Positions 26,764 through 34,369 of a stretch of DNA of 64,000 nt are shown piece after piece; the first letter of the stretch is position 1, and each line of letters starts with the position of its first letter. The notes under the pieces were generated by a model. The model was not told the DNA's origin. It saw only the letters and a program-made list of their open reading frames with translations, and ran no database searches. The position numbers and the translations under genes are program-made. The stretch spans positions 248,001-312,000 of the forward strand of contig JACKIN010000002.1 in assembly GCA_020638495.1 (NCBI GenBank). The letters are read 5' to 3'. Origin of the DNA: Geminicoccaceae bacterium. Lineage in GTDB: Bacteria > Pseudomonadota > Alphaproteobacteria > Geminicoccales > Geminicoccaceae.

Positions 26764-27813
26764 CGATCAGCCTGGTTCGACGGGCCGGAAACGGGCGCCG
26801 ACGCGTGGGCGAAAGGACCGGCGGCACGACCGCGCCGACGCCGGCTCGCCGGCCTCCTGGCGCTCGGCTGGGTGCTCGTCGCACTCGTCGGCTGTGTCGC
26901 CGAGAGCGCCATACCTTCTGCCACGCCGTCTGTCACGATCTCTCGCCTCGAGGTCGAGCCCGCGGGCGTGCGGACGGCACCCGGGGTCGAGCTCCTCCTG
27001 GCCTTCGAGCTCACCGGCGACGACCCGCGCTTCGGCGGCTTCTCGGGCATCGCCACCGATGGCCGGAGCCTGTGGCTGCTCAGCGACCGGGCGGTGCTCT
27101 GGCAGGCCGGGCTCGGGCTCGAGGAGCTGCCCCGCAACCTGCGGCTCGACGGCTGGCGGGCGGGGTCCATCCACCGGGACACGGCCGACCGGGCCGCGCT
27201 CGACAGCGAGGCCCTCGCCCTCGACGCGGATGGCGGCCTCGTCGTCGGCTTCGAGCAGGACGGCAGCCTGCGTCGGCTCGAGGCCGATGGGGCCGGCGGC
27301 TGGACCACCCGGCGGCTGCATGACGGATCGCTGACCGGGGAAAGCCCGGCCAATCGCGGGCTGGAGGCGGCGACCGGGCTCGGCGACGGCTCGTTCCTGG
27401 TGCTCTCCGAAGGCGGGCGGCAGGCGGCCGACATCGCCCGGGGCTCCCGGCTCGGGCCCGACGGATCGACACCGGTCACCTATGGGACGGCACGCGGCTT
27501 CAGCCCGGTCGGGGCCGCCATCGCCGGCGACCGGCTCCTGGTGCTGGAGCGCTCGGTCGGCGTCTTGACCGGCTGGCAGACCCGGGTGACGGTCATTGGG
27601 CGGCAGGAGTGGGCATCGGCCGGGCCCATGGCCGGCCCGATGGTCGGCGAGGAGCTCCTGCGCATCGGCGCCGGACCGCTCGCCGAGAACTACGAGGGCA
27701 TCACCAGCCTCGACCTCGGGGATGGCAGCCGCCTCCTGCTGCTGGTCGCCGACGACAACCAGTCGCCGCTGCAGCGCACTTTGCTGCTGGTCTTCAGTTG
27801 GCGTGGCTCCTAG
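26755..27813 (+). CDS. Esterase-like-activity-of-phytase family lipoprotein
   Basis: The frame has about 352 codons from a GTG at 26755. No ATG fits, and the start is uncertain. A basic stretch (RPRRRRLAGLLALGW) leads to a lipobox LVGC, so it should be a lipoprotein. The rest is a beta-propeller-like PF13449 domain: FGGFSGIATDGRSLWLLSDR, then DSEALALDADGGLVVGFEQD, then NRGLEAATGLGDGSFLVLSE, then ENYEGITSL. The glutamates in these blocks are typical of the family. The biochemical role of the family is poorly defined. It overlaps the divergent LivH-like gene by nine bases at the start and ends five bases before a convergent gene. Confidence 0.75.
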   Translation: MGHRSAWFDGPETGADAWAKGPAARPRRRRLAGLLALGWVLVALVGCVAESAIPSATPSVTISRLEVEPAGVRTAPGVELLLAFELTGDDPRFGGFSGIATDGRSLWLLSDRAVLWQAGLGLEELPRNLRLDGWRAGSIHRDTADRAALDSEALALDADGGLVVGFEQDGSLRRLEADGAGGWTTRRLHDGSLTGESPANRGLEAATGLGDGSFLVLSEGGRQAADIARGSRLGPDGSTPVTYGTARGFSPVGAAIAGDRLLVLERSVGVLTGWQTRVTVIGRQEWASAGPMAGPMVGEELLRIGAGPLAENYEGITSLDLGDGSRLLLLVADDNQSPLQRTLLLVFSWRGS

Positions 27814-27817
27814 CCTG

Positions 27818-28339
27818 CTAGGCGGGCAGGTGCTTTGGCAGCGCGTCCTGGCGGCCCATCAGGACCCGGAACGGCACGAGCATGGCCAGCGCCACGGCGA
27901 GCTTGACGCCGAGATCGCCGATGCCCCAGCCGATCCAGGGCAGGCCCGTGCCGGCGAAGGCGAGGGTGAAGAAGAGGGCGGTATCGAGGGTCGAGGCGAC
28001 GGCCGAGGAGACGAGGGGCGCCCGCCACCAGGTCGCCCGACGGAGGCGATGGAAAAGGCTCACGTCGAGGAGCTGGGCCATGAGGAAGGCCGTGCCGGAG
28101 GCGAGGGCGATGCGCGGCGTCGCCAGCACGATCGAGGAGAGCACGGCCAGCGCGAAGCCGAGATAGACGACGCGCCGGGCCGGCCCGGGCCCGAGCCGGC
28201 GATTGGCGAGATCGGTGACCAGGAACGCCACGGGGTAGGTGAAGGCGCCCCAGGTCAGCCAGTCATTGACCGGAAACTGGACGAGGATGTTCGAGGCGAC
28301 GACGATCACCGTCATCGCCAGGCCGGCGGCGGCGATCAT
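27818..28339 (-). CDS. yhhQ: Queuosine-precursor transporter (YhhQ/VUT family)
   Basis: The protein has 173 residues and six membrane helices. Typical family segments are ASNILVQFPVNDWLTWGAFT, YPVAFLVTDLANRRLG and ASTLDTALFFTLAFAG. YhhQ imports queuine precursors for tRNA modification across the inner membrane. It is followed upstream on the same strand by rpmB, 35 bases away, and both may be expressed together as translation-related genes. Length is slightly short of the ~220 usual in enterobacteria but normal for alphaproteobacterial members. Confidence 0.82.
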   Translation of the reverse strand: MIAAAGLAMTVIVVASNILVQFPVNDWLTWGAFTYPVAFLVTDLANRRLGPGPARRVVYLGFALAVLSSIVLATPRIALASGTAFLMAQLLDVSLFHRLRRATWWRAPLVSSAVASTLDTALFFTLAFAGTGLPWIGWGIGDLGVKLAVALAMLVPFRVLMGRQDALPKHLPA

Positions 28340-28373
28340 GGGCCGTGTCCCCGGTGGCTGGCCGGGCAGTCGC

Positions 28374-28658
28374 TCAGCCGGCGTTGCTGGCCGCGATCAG
28401 CTTGCGGATGCGCCCGAGATCCGACGGCAGGTCGGTCTGGCTGCTGGAGAGCAGGAAGGCGTCGAGCCCGCCGCGCTTCTCGATGGTCCTGAGCGTGTTG
28501 GTGGCGATGCGCAGCCGCACGCTGCGGCCGAGGGCCTCGCTGAAGAGGCGCCGCTCCTGGATGTTCGGCAGGAAGCGCCGGCGCGTCTTGTTGTTGGCGT
28601 GGCTGACATTGTTGCCGGCCTGCACGCCCTTGCCCGTCAGACTGCAGCGTCTGGCCAT
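28374..28658 (-). CDS. rpmB: 50S ribosomal protein L28
   Basis: The protein has 94 residues, a normal alphaproteobacterial length. It begins ARRCSLTGKGVQAGNNVSHA, followed by NKTRRRFLPNIQ, both L28 signatures. C-terminal extension LGRIRKLIAASNAG is usual for the class. It is a structural protein of the large subunit. A clear promoter (28720-28748) and an early terminator-like hairpin in the leader (28685-28709) lie upstream. Confidence 0.95.
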   Translation of the reverse strand: MARRCSLTGKGVQAGNNVSHANNKTRRRFLPNIQERRLFSEALGRSVRLRIATNTLRTIEKRGGLDAFLLSSSQTDLPSDLGRIRKLIAASNAG

Positions 28659-28684
28659 GACCCGTCCTCATTCAAGGGAAGCAC

Positions 28685-28709
28685 AAAAAAGGCGACCGAA
28701 ACGGGTCGC
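28685..28709 (-). terminator. Terminator-like hairpin with U-tract in the rpmB leader
   Basis: Read on the minus strand, GCGACC and GGTCGC pair around a six-base loop, and one base later six U residues follow. It lies 27 bases upstream of the rpmB start and only a few bases after the predicted transcript start. It may be an attenuator or a 5' stabilising structure. Confidence 0.6.
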
Positions 28710-28719
28710 GCACTGCGGC

Positions 28720-28748
28720 TTGCTACCGCCGACGGCGGCCGCCGTCAA
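28720..28748 (-). promoter_or_regulatory. Predicted sigma-70-type promoter of rpmB
   Basis: On the minus strand TTGACG (28748-28743) and TAGCAA (28725-28720) are separated by exactly 17 bases. Transcription would start near 28713, just ahead of the leader hairpin. Confidence 0.6.
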
Positions 28749-28804
28749 GCGCCGGTGCGGCGCCACGCGCGTCTTTACCGGCTGTTCACCTCGGGCGGGG
28801 TAGT

Positions 28805-29407
28805 ATGGCCCGGATCGATGACGGTGGCGAGAGACGGGTGCGACGAGGCAGGGAAGCAAGATGCCGGACGACGGGGCTGCGGGCCGGGGCAGCTTTGGCC
28901 GCGACGCTGCTGCTCGGCCTCCTCCTGGCCCTGCCGGCGGTCGCGGCACCGGCGGTCTTCGGCACGCTGGACCGGCTGGCCCTCGACATAAGGGGTGCCA
29001 TGGCGCATGTCGCCCGGCTGCGCGACCGCCTCGACGAAGGCGGCTTCGGTGATGCATCGAGCCTCAGCCCGGCAGCCGAGGTGGCGGGCATCGCCGACGG
29101 CCGGTTCGGCTCGACGGTCGCCTCGCTGCGCTGGGCCAGCCGCGGGCTCGACCGGCGCCTCGCCTTGCTGCGCGCCACGGTCGGCACGCCGGACAGCCCG
29201 GAAAAGGCGGAGATCCTGCTGGTCATGCGGGTCGAGCTCAGCAGCCTGCTCTGGACGCTCGAGGAGCTGGGGGGCAGCGCCGCCGAGACGCCGCAAGCGC
29301 CGACCGCCACCGAGCGGGCGCTGGCGCTGGACCAGCTGAACGCGTCGCTCGAGCAGCTCGCCATCGCCACCTCCGCCATGGCCGGCTTCGACTGGGGTTC
29401 CTTTTGA
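28805..29407 (+). CDS. Hypothetical exported or membrane-anchored protein
   Basis: The product has 200 residues. A basic N-terminus leads to one hydrophobic segment near residues 27-47 (AGAALAATLLLGLLLALPAV) and the cleavage-like AVAAP. The rest is Ala/Leu/Glu/Arg-rich and probably helical (ALDIRGAMAHVARLRDRLDE; ERALALDQLNASLEQLAI). There is no recognised domain. It is divergent from rpmB and precedes the phosphofructokinase gene by 165 bases. Function is unknown; an exported helical protein is all that can be said. Confidence 0.6.
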   Translation: MARIDDGGERRVRRGREARCRTTGLRAGAALAATLLLGLLLALPAVAAPAVFGTLDRLALDIRGAMAHVARLRDRLDEGGFGDASSLSPAAEVAGIADGRFGSTVASLRWASRGLDRRLALLRATVGTPDSPEKAEILLVMRVELSSLLWTLEELGGSAAETPQAPTATERALALDQLNASLEQLAIATSAMAGFDWGSF

Positions 29408-29572
29408 AAGAGACGCCGAGCGGCCGGTGTCGACCGGGCCTCGTGCCTGTCCCGGTGACCGATCGGGTCCTGCCGATTGACAAGCCGTGCCGCAGGTGGC
29501 CCCATGCCCGTATCGCGAGGCAGGCCCGGATCCGGCAGGTCAGGGAGGCCGGGTCGATCAGGGAAGACGCGC

Positions 29573-30796
29573 ATGGCAACCCAGACGAAGGCCCTCATCG
29601 CCCAGGGCGGCGGCCCGACGGCGGTCATCAACCAGAGCCTGGTGGGGGCGGTGCTCGAATGCCGCAAGTTCCCGCAGATCGACCGGATCTACGGGGCGCT
29701 GCACGGGGTGCGCGGCATTGTCGACGAGGATCTCCTCGATCTCACCCAGGAGACCACGAACAACCTGGAGCTGGTGGCCGGGACCCCGTCATCGGCGCTC
29801 GGCTCGACCCGCGACAAGCCGGACCGCGCCTACTGCAAGGCGATCTTCGAGACGCTGCAGGCGCACGAGATCAGCTATTTCCTCTATATCGGCGGCAACG
29901 ATTCCTCGGACACGGTGCGGATCGTCGCCGAGGAGGCGAAGGCGGCGGGCTATCCGCTGCGCTCGATCCACATCCCCAAGACCATCGACAACGACATCGT
30001 CCTGAATGACCACACGCCGGGCTTCCCCTCGGCGGCGCGTTTCATCGCCCAGGCCTTCATGGGCATCAATCTCGACAACAAGGCGCTGCCCGGCGTCTAC
30101 CTCGCCGTCGTCATGGGCCGCAACGCGGGCTTCCTCACCGCCGCCTCGGCGCTCGGCAAGAAGTTCCCGGACGACGGGCCGCACCTCATCCACATGCCCG
30201 AGCGCGCCTTCGATCCCAACGCCTTCCTCGCCGGCGTCAAGGCCACGTTCGATCGGCACGGGCGCTGCATCGTCGCCGTCTCGGAAGGCATTCACGACAC
30301 CGAAGGCAAGCCGATCCTCGCCCGGCTGGCCGGCGAGCTGCAGCGCGACGCGCACGGCAACGTCAACCTCTCCGGCACGGGGGCGCTGGCCGACGGCCTC
30401 GCCACCCTGGTCAAGGACCGCCTCGCCATCAAGCGGGTGCGCGCCGACACTTTCGGCTACATGCAGCGCTCCTTCGTCGGCTGCGTCTCCGATGTCGACC
30501 AGCGCGAGGCCCGCGAGGTGGGCGAGAAGGCGGTGAAGTTCGCGCTCTGGGGCGACCGCGACGGCTCGGTCACCATCCAGCGGGTCGGCAACTACCAGGT
30601 CGACTACGAGCTGGTCGACCTCGACCAGGTGGCGGCCAAGACCCGGACCATGCCCGACGCCTTCGTCGACGCCGCCGGCACCGGCGTCACCGACGCCTTC
30701 CACATGTACCTGCGCCCGCTGCTCGGCTCCGGCATGACCAACGAGTATCGCCTGCAAACCAGCAACCGGGTGGCGAAGCTGCGCCGGCCGGGCTGA
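29573..30796 (+). CDS. pfp: Pyrophosphate-type 6-phosphofructokinase
   Basis: The protein has 407 residues from ATG 29573, which follows AGGGAAGA; an ATG at 29477 was rejected for lack of such a site. It has GGGPTAVINQSL at the N-terminus, FLYIGGNDSSDTV, HIPKTIDNDI and VVMGRNAGFLTAASAL. The Asp in GGNDS occupies the position where ATP enzymes have Gly, and the Lys of PKTIDND is typical of pyrophosphate-dependent enzymes. It interconverts fructose 6-phosphate and fructose 1,6-bisphosphate, reversibly with PPi. Many alphaproteobacteria use this in place of PfkA. Donor preference is inferred from motifs. Confidence 0.88.
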   Translation: MATQTKALIAQGGGPTAVINQSLVGAVLECRKFPQIDRIYGALHGVRGIVDEDLLDLTQETTNNLELVAGTPSSALGSTRDKPDRAYCKAIFETLQAHEISYFLYIGGNDSSDTVRIVAEEAKAAGYPLRSIHIPKTIDNDIVLNDHTPGFPSAARFIAQAFMGINLDNKALPGVYLAVVMGRNAGFLTAASALGKKFPDDGPHLIHMPERAFDPNAFLAGVKATFDRHGRCIVAVSEGIHDTEGKPILARLAGELQRDAHGNVNLSGTGALADGLATLVKDRLAIKRVRADTFGYMQRSFVGCVSDVDQREAREVGEKAVKFALWGDRDGSVTIQRVGNYQVDYELVDLDQVAAKTRTMPDAFVDAAGTGVTDAFHMYLRPLLGSGMTNEYRLQTSNRVAKLRRPG

Positions 30797-31121
30797 GCCG
30801 GCGGTCCATCGCGGCCGGTCCGGCCCGGCCCACGCCGCCGCCGGCATAGGCTTGATCGAGCATGTCACCCGTGATCTCGCTGGCCTTGATCCCGTTTGCC
30901 AGGAAGGCTTGGCCGCCCGACACCAGCTCCCTGGAAACGACATTCCCGAGGCTCTCTGTGGCGCGGTAAAGCCGGGGGGAGAGCTTCCAACCGATATAGG
31001 AATATTAGCCGATTCCGGGTGCCGAGTCAAGGGCGCGGGTCCGATCGGCAAGGGTCGCTTTTCGGGTTCCCTCGTCGGCGAAACGGCGGCCGAATGCCCG
31101 CAATCGCTGGACCGGGCGCAC
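30797..31121. other. Region after pfp without a supportable gene
   Basis: About 325 bases. Several short frames exist but none has a recognisable product. It begins the decayed accessory block that extends to about 36.1 kb. Confidence 0.35.
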
Positions 31122-31205
31122 GGGTTCGTTCGTCGAAGGCCCGGGTTCGCTCGTCGATTCCTTGGGTTTGCTCGTCGATTCGGCGGGTTCGCTCGCAGCG
31201 GCATG
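31122..31205. repeat. Four tandem copies of a 21-bp unit
   Basis: Units start at 31122, 31143, 31164 and 31185, exactly 21 bases apart, each near GGGTTCGCTCGTCGATTC with a few changes. Because 21 is a multiple of three, every frame gives a heptapeptide repeat (for example GFARRF- on plus or DERTRAF on minus). No start or domain supports a gene. Confidence 0.7.
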
Positions 31206-31318
31206 TTGCAGAATCCGCAACATTTCCGGGCGAATGTCGCGTCAGATGCGCCATCACGAATCGTTATGTCGCGGAATTTGCAACATCCCGGCAGGCTTTG
31301 TTGCGGGAGACGCGACAA
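31203..31318. repeat. Three 21-bp palindromes left of the damaged IS256 copy
   Basis: Palindromes of the form WTGTYGC-N7-GCRACAW occur at 31203-31223, 31266-31286 and 31298-31318, each 21 bp. The arms keep pairing where the sequences differ (for example TTGTTGCG against CGCGACAA). Two more occur right of the IS copy. Confidence 0.7.
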
Positions 31319-31322
31319 CCCT

Positions 31323-32722
31323 GGGTTGAGGGTACATTCGTCGCTGAGCGTCGAGAACCACCGCCGGTAGCCGGCGGCGGCAGCAGGCGGAGGCACCCCA
31401 TGGCGATGGCGAGGCTACCGGCATCGATGCGCACCCGGCAAAACCTTTCGGAGCTGATCGAGGACGGCTGTCGTCGTCCGCCGGCAGATCTGAGCTGGTC
31501 GAGCTGGCGGCCCGGCTGATCATCGGAGGCGCTCGAGGAGGAGAGCCGGGATGCGCTGGGCGGGACTACTACGAGCGCGGCGGCGGATGCTGACCGAGGC
31601 TATCGCAACGGCGTGCGCGAGGGTCGGTTGAAGACGGCCGAGGGGATAATCTCGTTTTCTGCACCGCAGATCGCCGACACAGTGAGGAGCCGTTTCGATC
31701 CCGAGATCCGTCAGCATCTCGCAAGGGTCGCACCGAGGCCTTGGAAGACTACAGCCATCGAGCTCCTGGCGCGCGGCTTGTCGGTGCGAGACATCGAGGA
31801 GGCCTTCAAGGACGAGAGAGCGGCCGGTTGTTGCCGGAAGACGGCAGTCTCGGAGATCGGCGCGCGGCTATGGGCCGACTATCAGGAGTTCCCTGCTGGC
31901 GTGATCTCGGCGAGCACGAGATCATTCATCTTCGTCGACGGCATTGCCGAGCGCATCCGGCCGGGCAGAAGTGCGGAGCCGGTGCTCGCTGCTTGGGGCA
32001 TCGCCACGGACGGCAAGAAGGTTCTCTTGGGCTTGATGGCGGGGTCGAAAGAGGATGCCGAGACTGTCGTGGCCTTTCCAGGATTTGCGCACGCGGGCTC
32101 GGCGATCCGCTTCTGGTCGTCAGTGACGGTGCACCTGGCATCATCAAGGCGATCGAGACCTGCTTCCACGCTCGGGCCCGCCAGCGCTGCCTGCCCATCG
32201 CATGCGCAATCTCGCGGCCAAGGTTCCTGAGGACCAATGGCCAGAGCGTTCAAGGCCAGGGCGCAGGCCGTCTACCGGGCCCCCAGCCGGGCGATCGCAC
32301 GCGACTTGCCGAGGGCGTCGTCAACGACCACGAGGCACGAGGCCGAGCTTCGCCCGTGCGGTCGCCTGCTTTCGGGACGACTTCGAGGCCTGTGCATCGC
32401 CCATCTGCGGCTGCCGATTACGCATCGTCGGGCGATTTGCACCACCAACCTCCCCGAGCGGCTGTTCGTCGAGGAGCGGCGGCGTTCGAAGATCATCCCT
32501 AATGCCTTCGGCGAGAAGCCGGTGCTGGAAGCTCATGTTCGGCGCGATGATCCGCGCTGCCGAGCGTTGGCGAGCCATCAAGATCACGACCTTTCGAGCG
32601 GCGGCAGTTGACGCCCTGCGCAAGGAGCTCGACCAATGATTACAAGGCCGAAAGCGGCCTCGAGGAAACCACTCAGTCGCGACCCTCAAAACCGAATTTA
32701 AAAGCAGTTCTCGGACTTGACC
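31323..32722 (+). pseudogene. Second IS256-family copy, heavily frameshifted
   Basis: This is a near-identical relative of the intact element at 12713-14125, in the same orientation. The outer ~26 bases of the left inverted repeat are missing and replaced by one of the 21-bp palindromes. The right repeat is present but altered. The transposase is broken by at least ten one- or two-base insertions and deletions, for example ATCGAGGACGG against ATCGAGGGACGG, with few base substitutions. All three DDE segments can be found in separate frames. It cannot make a working transposase as given. Confidence 0.8.
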
Positions 32723-32735
32723 CATCCGGCGCTGG

Positions 32736-32819
32736 ATGTCGCGAAATACGCGACATCCCGAGCGATACTATCCAGGATCCCGCGACAACCCAGGCGTCGG
32801 TGTCGCGGATCCGCGACAG
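32736..32819. repeat. Palindromes right of the damaged IS256 copy
   Basis: A perfect ATGTCGCG-N5-CGCGACAT lies at 32736-32756, and the palindrome TGTCGCGGATCCGCGACA at 32801-32818. A half-preserved copy ending CGCGACAACCC lies between them. They match the palindromes at 31203-31318. Confidence 0.65.
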
Positions 32820-33019
32820 AGTGGCGGGGCAGCGGGCGCCAGCCCAGGACGTTTGCGACGGTGGCAATGGGTGAGAACGGCGGTGCCTCATCGGGGCCTG
32901 CATCATGCTTGCGCTTCAGCCGCTCGCTTCTCGACGGTCTGCCAGCCCTTCAACCTCGAACATGATGCAGTCACGTTGGCCCATGCGGTGGCCTGTGCCA
33001 ACGGGAGTCCGCCGTACCG

Positions 33020-33256
33020 ATGCCACGCGCCACGTCAAAGCTCTTTCAGAACGGTCGCAATCAGGCCGGTGCGGATTCCGCGTGAGTTCGAACTGCCGGG
33101 TGACGAGGCGGTGATGCGCAAGGAGGGCGAGCGGCTGATTCTCGAGCCGGCGCCGGAAAAGTCGCTGCTGGCGTGGCTCGCCACGATCGGAGCCGCTGGA
33201 AGAGGACTTTTTCGGAGGTCGAGGAGGACGTGCCACCGGAGCCCGTCGAGCTCTGA
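33020..33256 (+). pseudogene. vapB: VapB-type antitoxin, frameshifted
   Basis: Segments in two frames give a complete VapB: KLFQNGRNQA, then VRIPREFELPGDEAVMRKEG with RLILEPAP, then SEVEEDVPPEPVEL before a stop at 33254. One extra base near 33064 and one extra T near 33210 break the frame. The AbrB-fold DNA-binding part (residues 5-45) is otherwise intact. Antitoxins of this type neutralise VapC and repress their operon. Confidence 0.6.
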
Positions 33257-33270
33257 TCGGCCGGGGGTCC

Positions 33271-33440
33271 GTGCGTTACCTTCTGACACCAAGATCCTCT
33301 CCGACCTGCTCCGCCATCCCTCGGGCACGGTGGCGGAACGGATCGGGAGCGTGGGGGTGGAGGCGGTCTGCACCAGCATCGTCGTGGCGGCGGAGCTGCG
33401 TTATGGCGCGGTGCACAAGGGGCTCTGCCTCGGCTCGTGT
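33271..33440 (+). pseudogene. vapC: VapC-type PIN toxin, frameshifted and truncated
   Basis: It starts 14 bases after the antitoxin stop with a GTG. MRYLL then, after one missing base near 33286, DTKILSDLLRHPSGTVAERI and CTSIVVAAELRYGAV follow, the N-terminal PIN motif with its first acidic residues. Similarity ends near 33440, so the second half with the remaining catalytic acids is absent. It would be inactive. Confidence 0.6.
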
Positions 33441-33610
33441 CGTCACGACGATAGCAAGCCAGAAAAGGAAGTTCCCCGTCCAGGTCCGCGCAGGACGTTT
33501 GATCAGGTGGCGAAATCCGACAATAATGGCGTCGAGCGTAGGTGACCTGAAGAATGTCGGCTCGACATGCATTCCGGCCCTGCATTTTTCGTTCATTTCG
33601 GAGCCTGCAG
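33441..33610. other. Short intergenic stretch
   Basis: No supportable gene. It presumably holds the promoter for the gene at 33611. Confidence 0.3.
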
Positions 33611-34054
33611 ATGTCTAAATTCTATGATCGCATCATGTGGCGCATGCACTACGGGCGCCGCGGCTACAGCACGTTTCTGGACAGCTTCCTGGCCGATTCC
33701 GACATCGACTGGAACGACCAGATCAAGTTCATGAAAAAGGGCATCAGCTACCTCACCGGGGCTGCCAAGATTATCAACCAATTGAACACCGTTCAGGCCG
33801 CCGTCGTCTACGGCAACGCCCAGGCGCTCAGCAGCTTCGCCATGTCGGTCATGAGCGACCCGAGCGCCAGCCCGGAGGCGCGCCGCACGGCCAACCGCCT
33901 GTTCTTCGAGGCGATGGATCTGATGATCACGATCGAACAGCGCCCCGACTTCGCCGAGATCGCCGAGATCGTGAAGAAGAAGCTCGACGACCTCCTCGGC
34001 AAGATCTACCCGCCGATCATCGAAGACATCGAGAATGAGCGCCTGCCGCGCTAG
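33611..34054 (+). CDS. Hypothetical protein
   Basis: The frame encodes 147 residues and is intact in the middle of a decayed block. It begins MSKFYDRIMWRMHYGRRGYS and is predicted mainly helical, with acidic-basic C-terminal helices (IAEIVKKKLDDLLGKIYPPI). There is no signal peptide or membrane segment and no recognised family. An ATG 19 codons upstream is possible, but the sequence there is unlike protein. A hairpin at 34087-34106 follows. Its survival among broken toxin-antitoxin and DGQHR genes suggests cargo of a mobile or defence-related island, which is inference only. Confidence 0.6.
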   Translation: MSKFYDRIMWRMHYGRRGYSTFLDSFLADSDIDWNDQIKFMKKGISYLTGAAKIINQLNTVQAAVVYGNAQALSSFAMSVMSDPSASPEARRTANRLFFEAMDLMITIEQRPDFAEIAEIVKKKLDDLLGKIYPPIIEDIENERLPR

Positions 34055-34086
34055 ATCGGCCGGTGGACGTCTTGAGGGCCGAGTTG

Positions 34087-34106
34087 ACCAGGGGCCACCC
34101 CCTGGT
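34087..34106 (+). terminator. Hairpin after the hypothetical gene
   Basis: ACCAGGGG and CCCCTGGT form an 8-bp stem with a four-base loop, 33 bases after the stop at 34054. No U-tract follows. Confidence 0.4.
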
Positions 34107-34369
34107 CCCCGGCCGGCGGGGGCGGGCAAGCATGGAAGCCGCTCGGATTTTCATCCTAAAGGTTCCTGACCCCTTTAGCCTTTCAGTTAACGTGGACACC
34201 TTGTGCTGCGACCTGGGGGGCAGGTCCAACCTCAACGGATCATATCGGCAGTGGCGGGTAAATATCGTTGTGTTTGGAACTGAACCGCATGAACCCGTTC
34301 TGGAACGAACCAACGTCCCTGTTGGCCTTGCTCGTCGCTCGGCGGCAAGTAGGTTTCAAGGCCCGCAAG
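34107..34369. other. Stretch without a supportable gene
   Basis: About 260 bases of lower GC than the core. No recognisable domain in any frame. Confidence 0.3.

Noticed and set aside
29573..30796. GGNDS motif in the phosphofructokinase as a disabling change
   Set aside because: The Asp that marks pyrophosphate use is kept and all other catalytic motifs are present, so a natural subfamily variant is more likely.
31122..31205. Possible CRISPR array
   Set aside because: The units are contiguous 21-bp tandem repeats with no spacers, and no cas genes are present.
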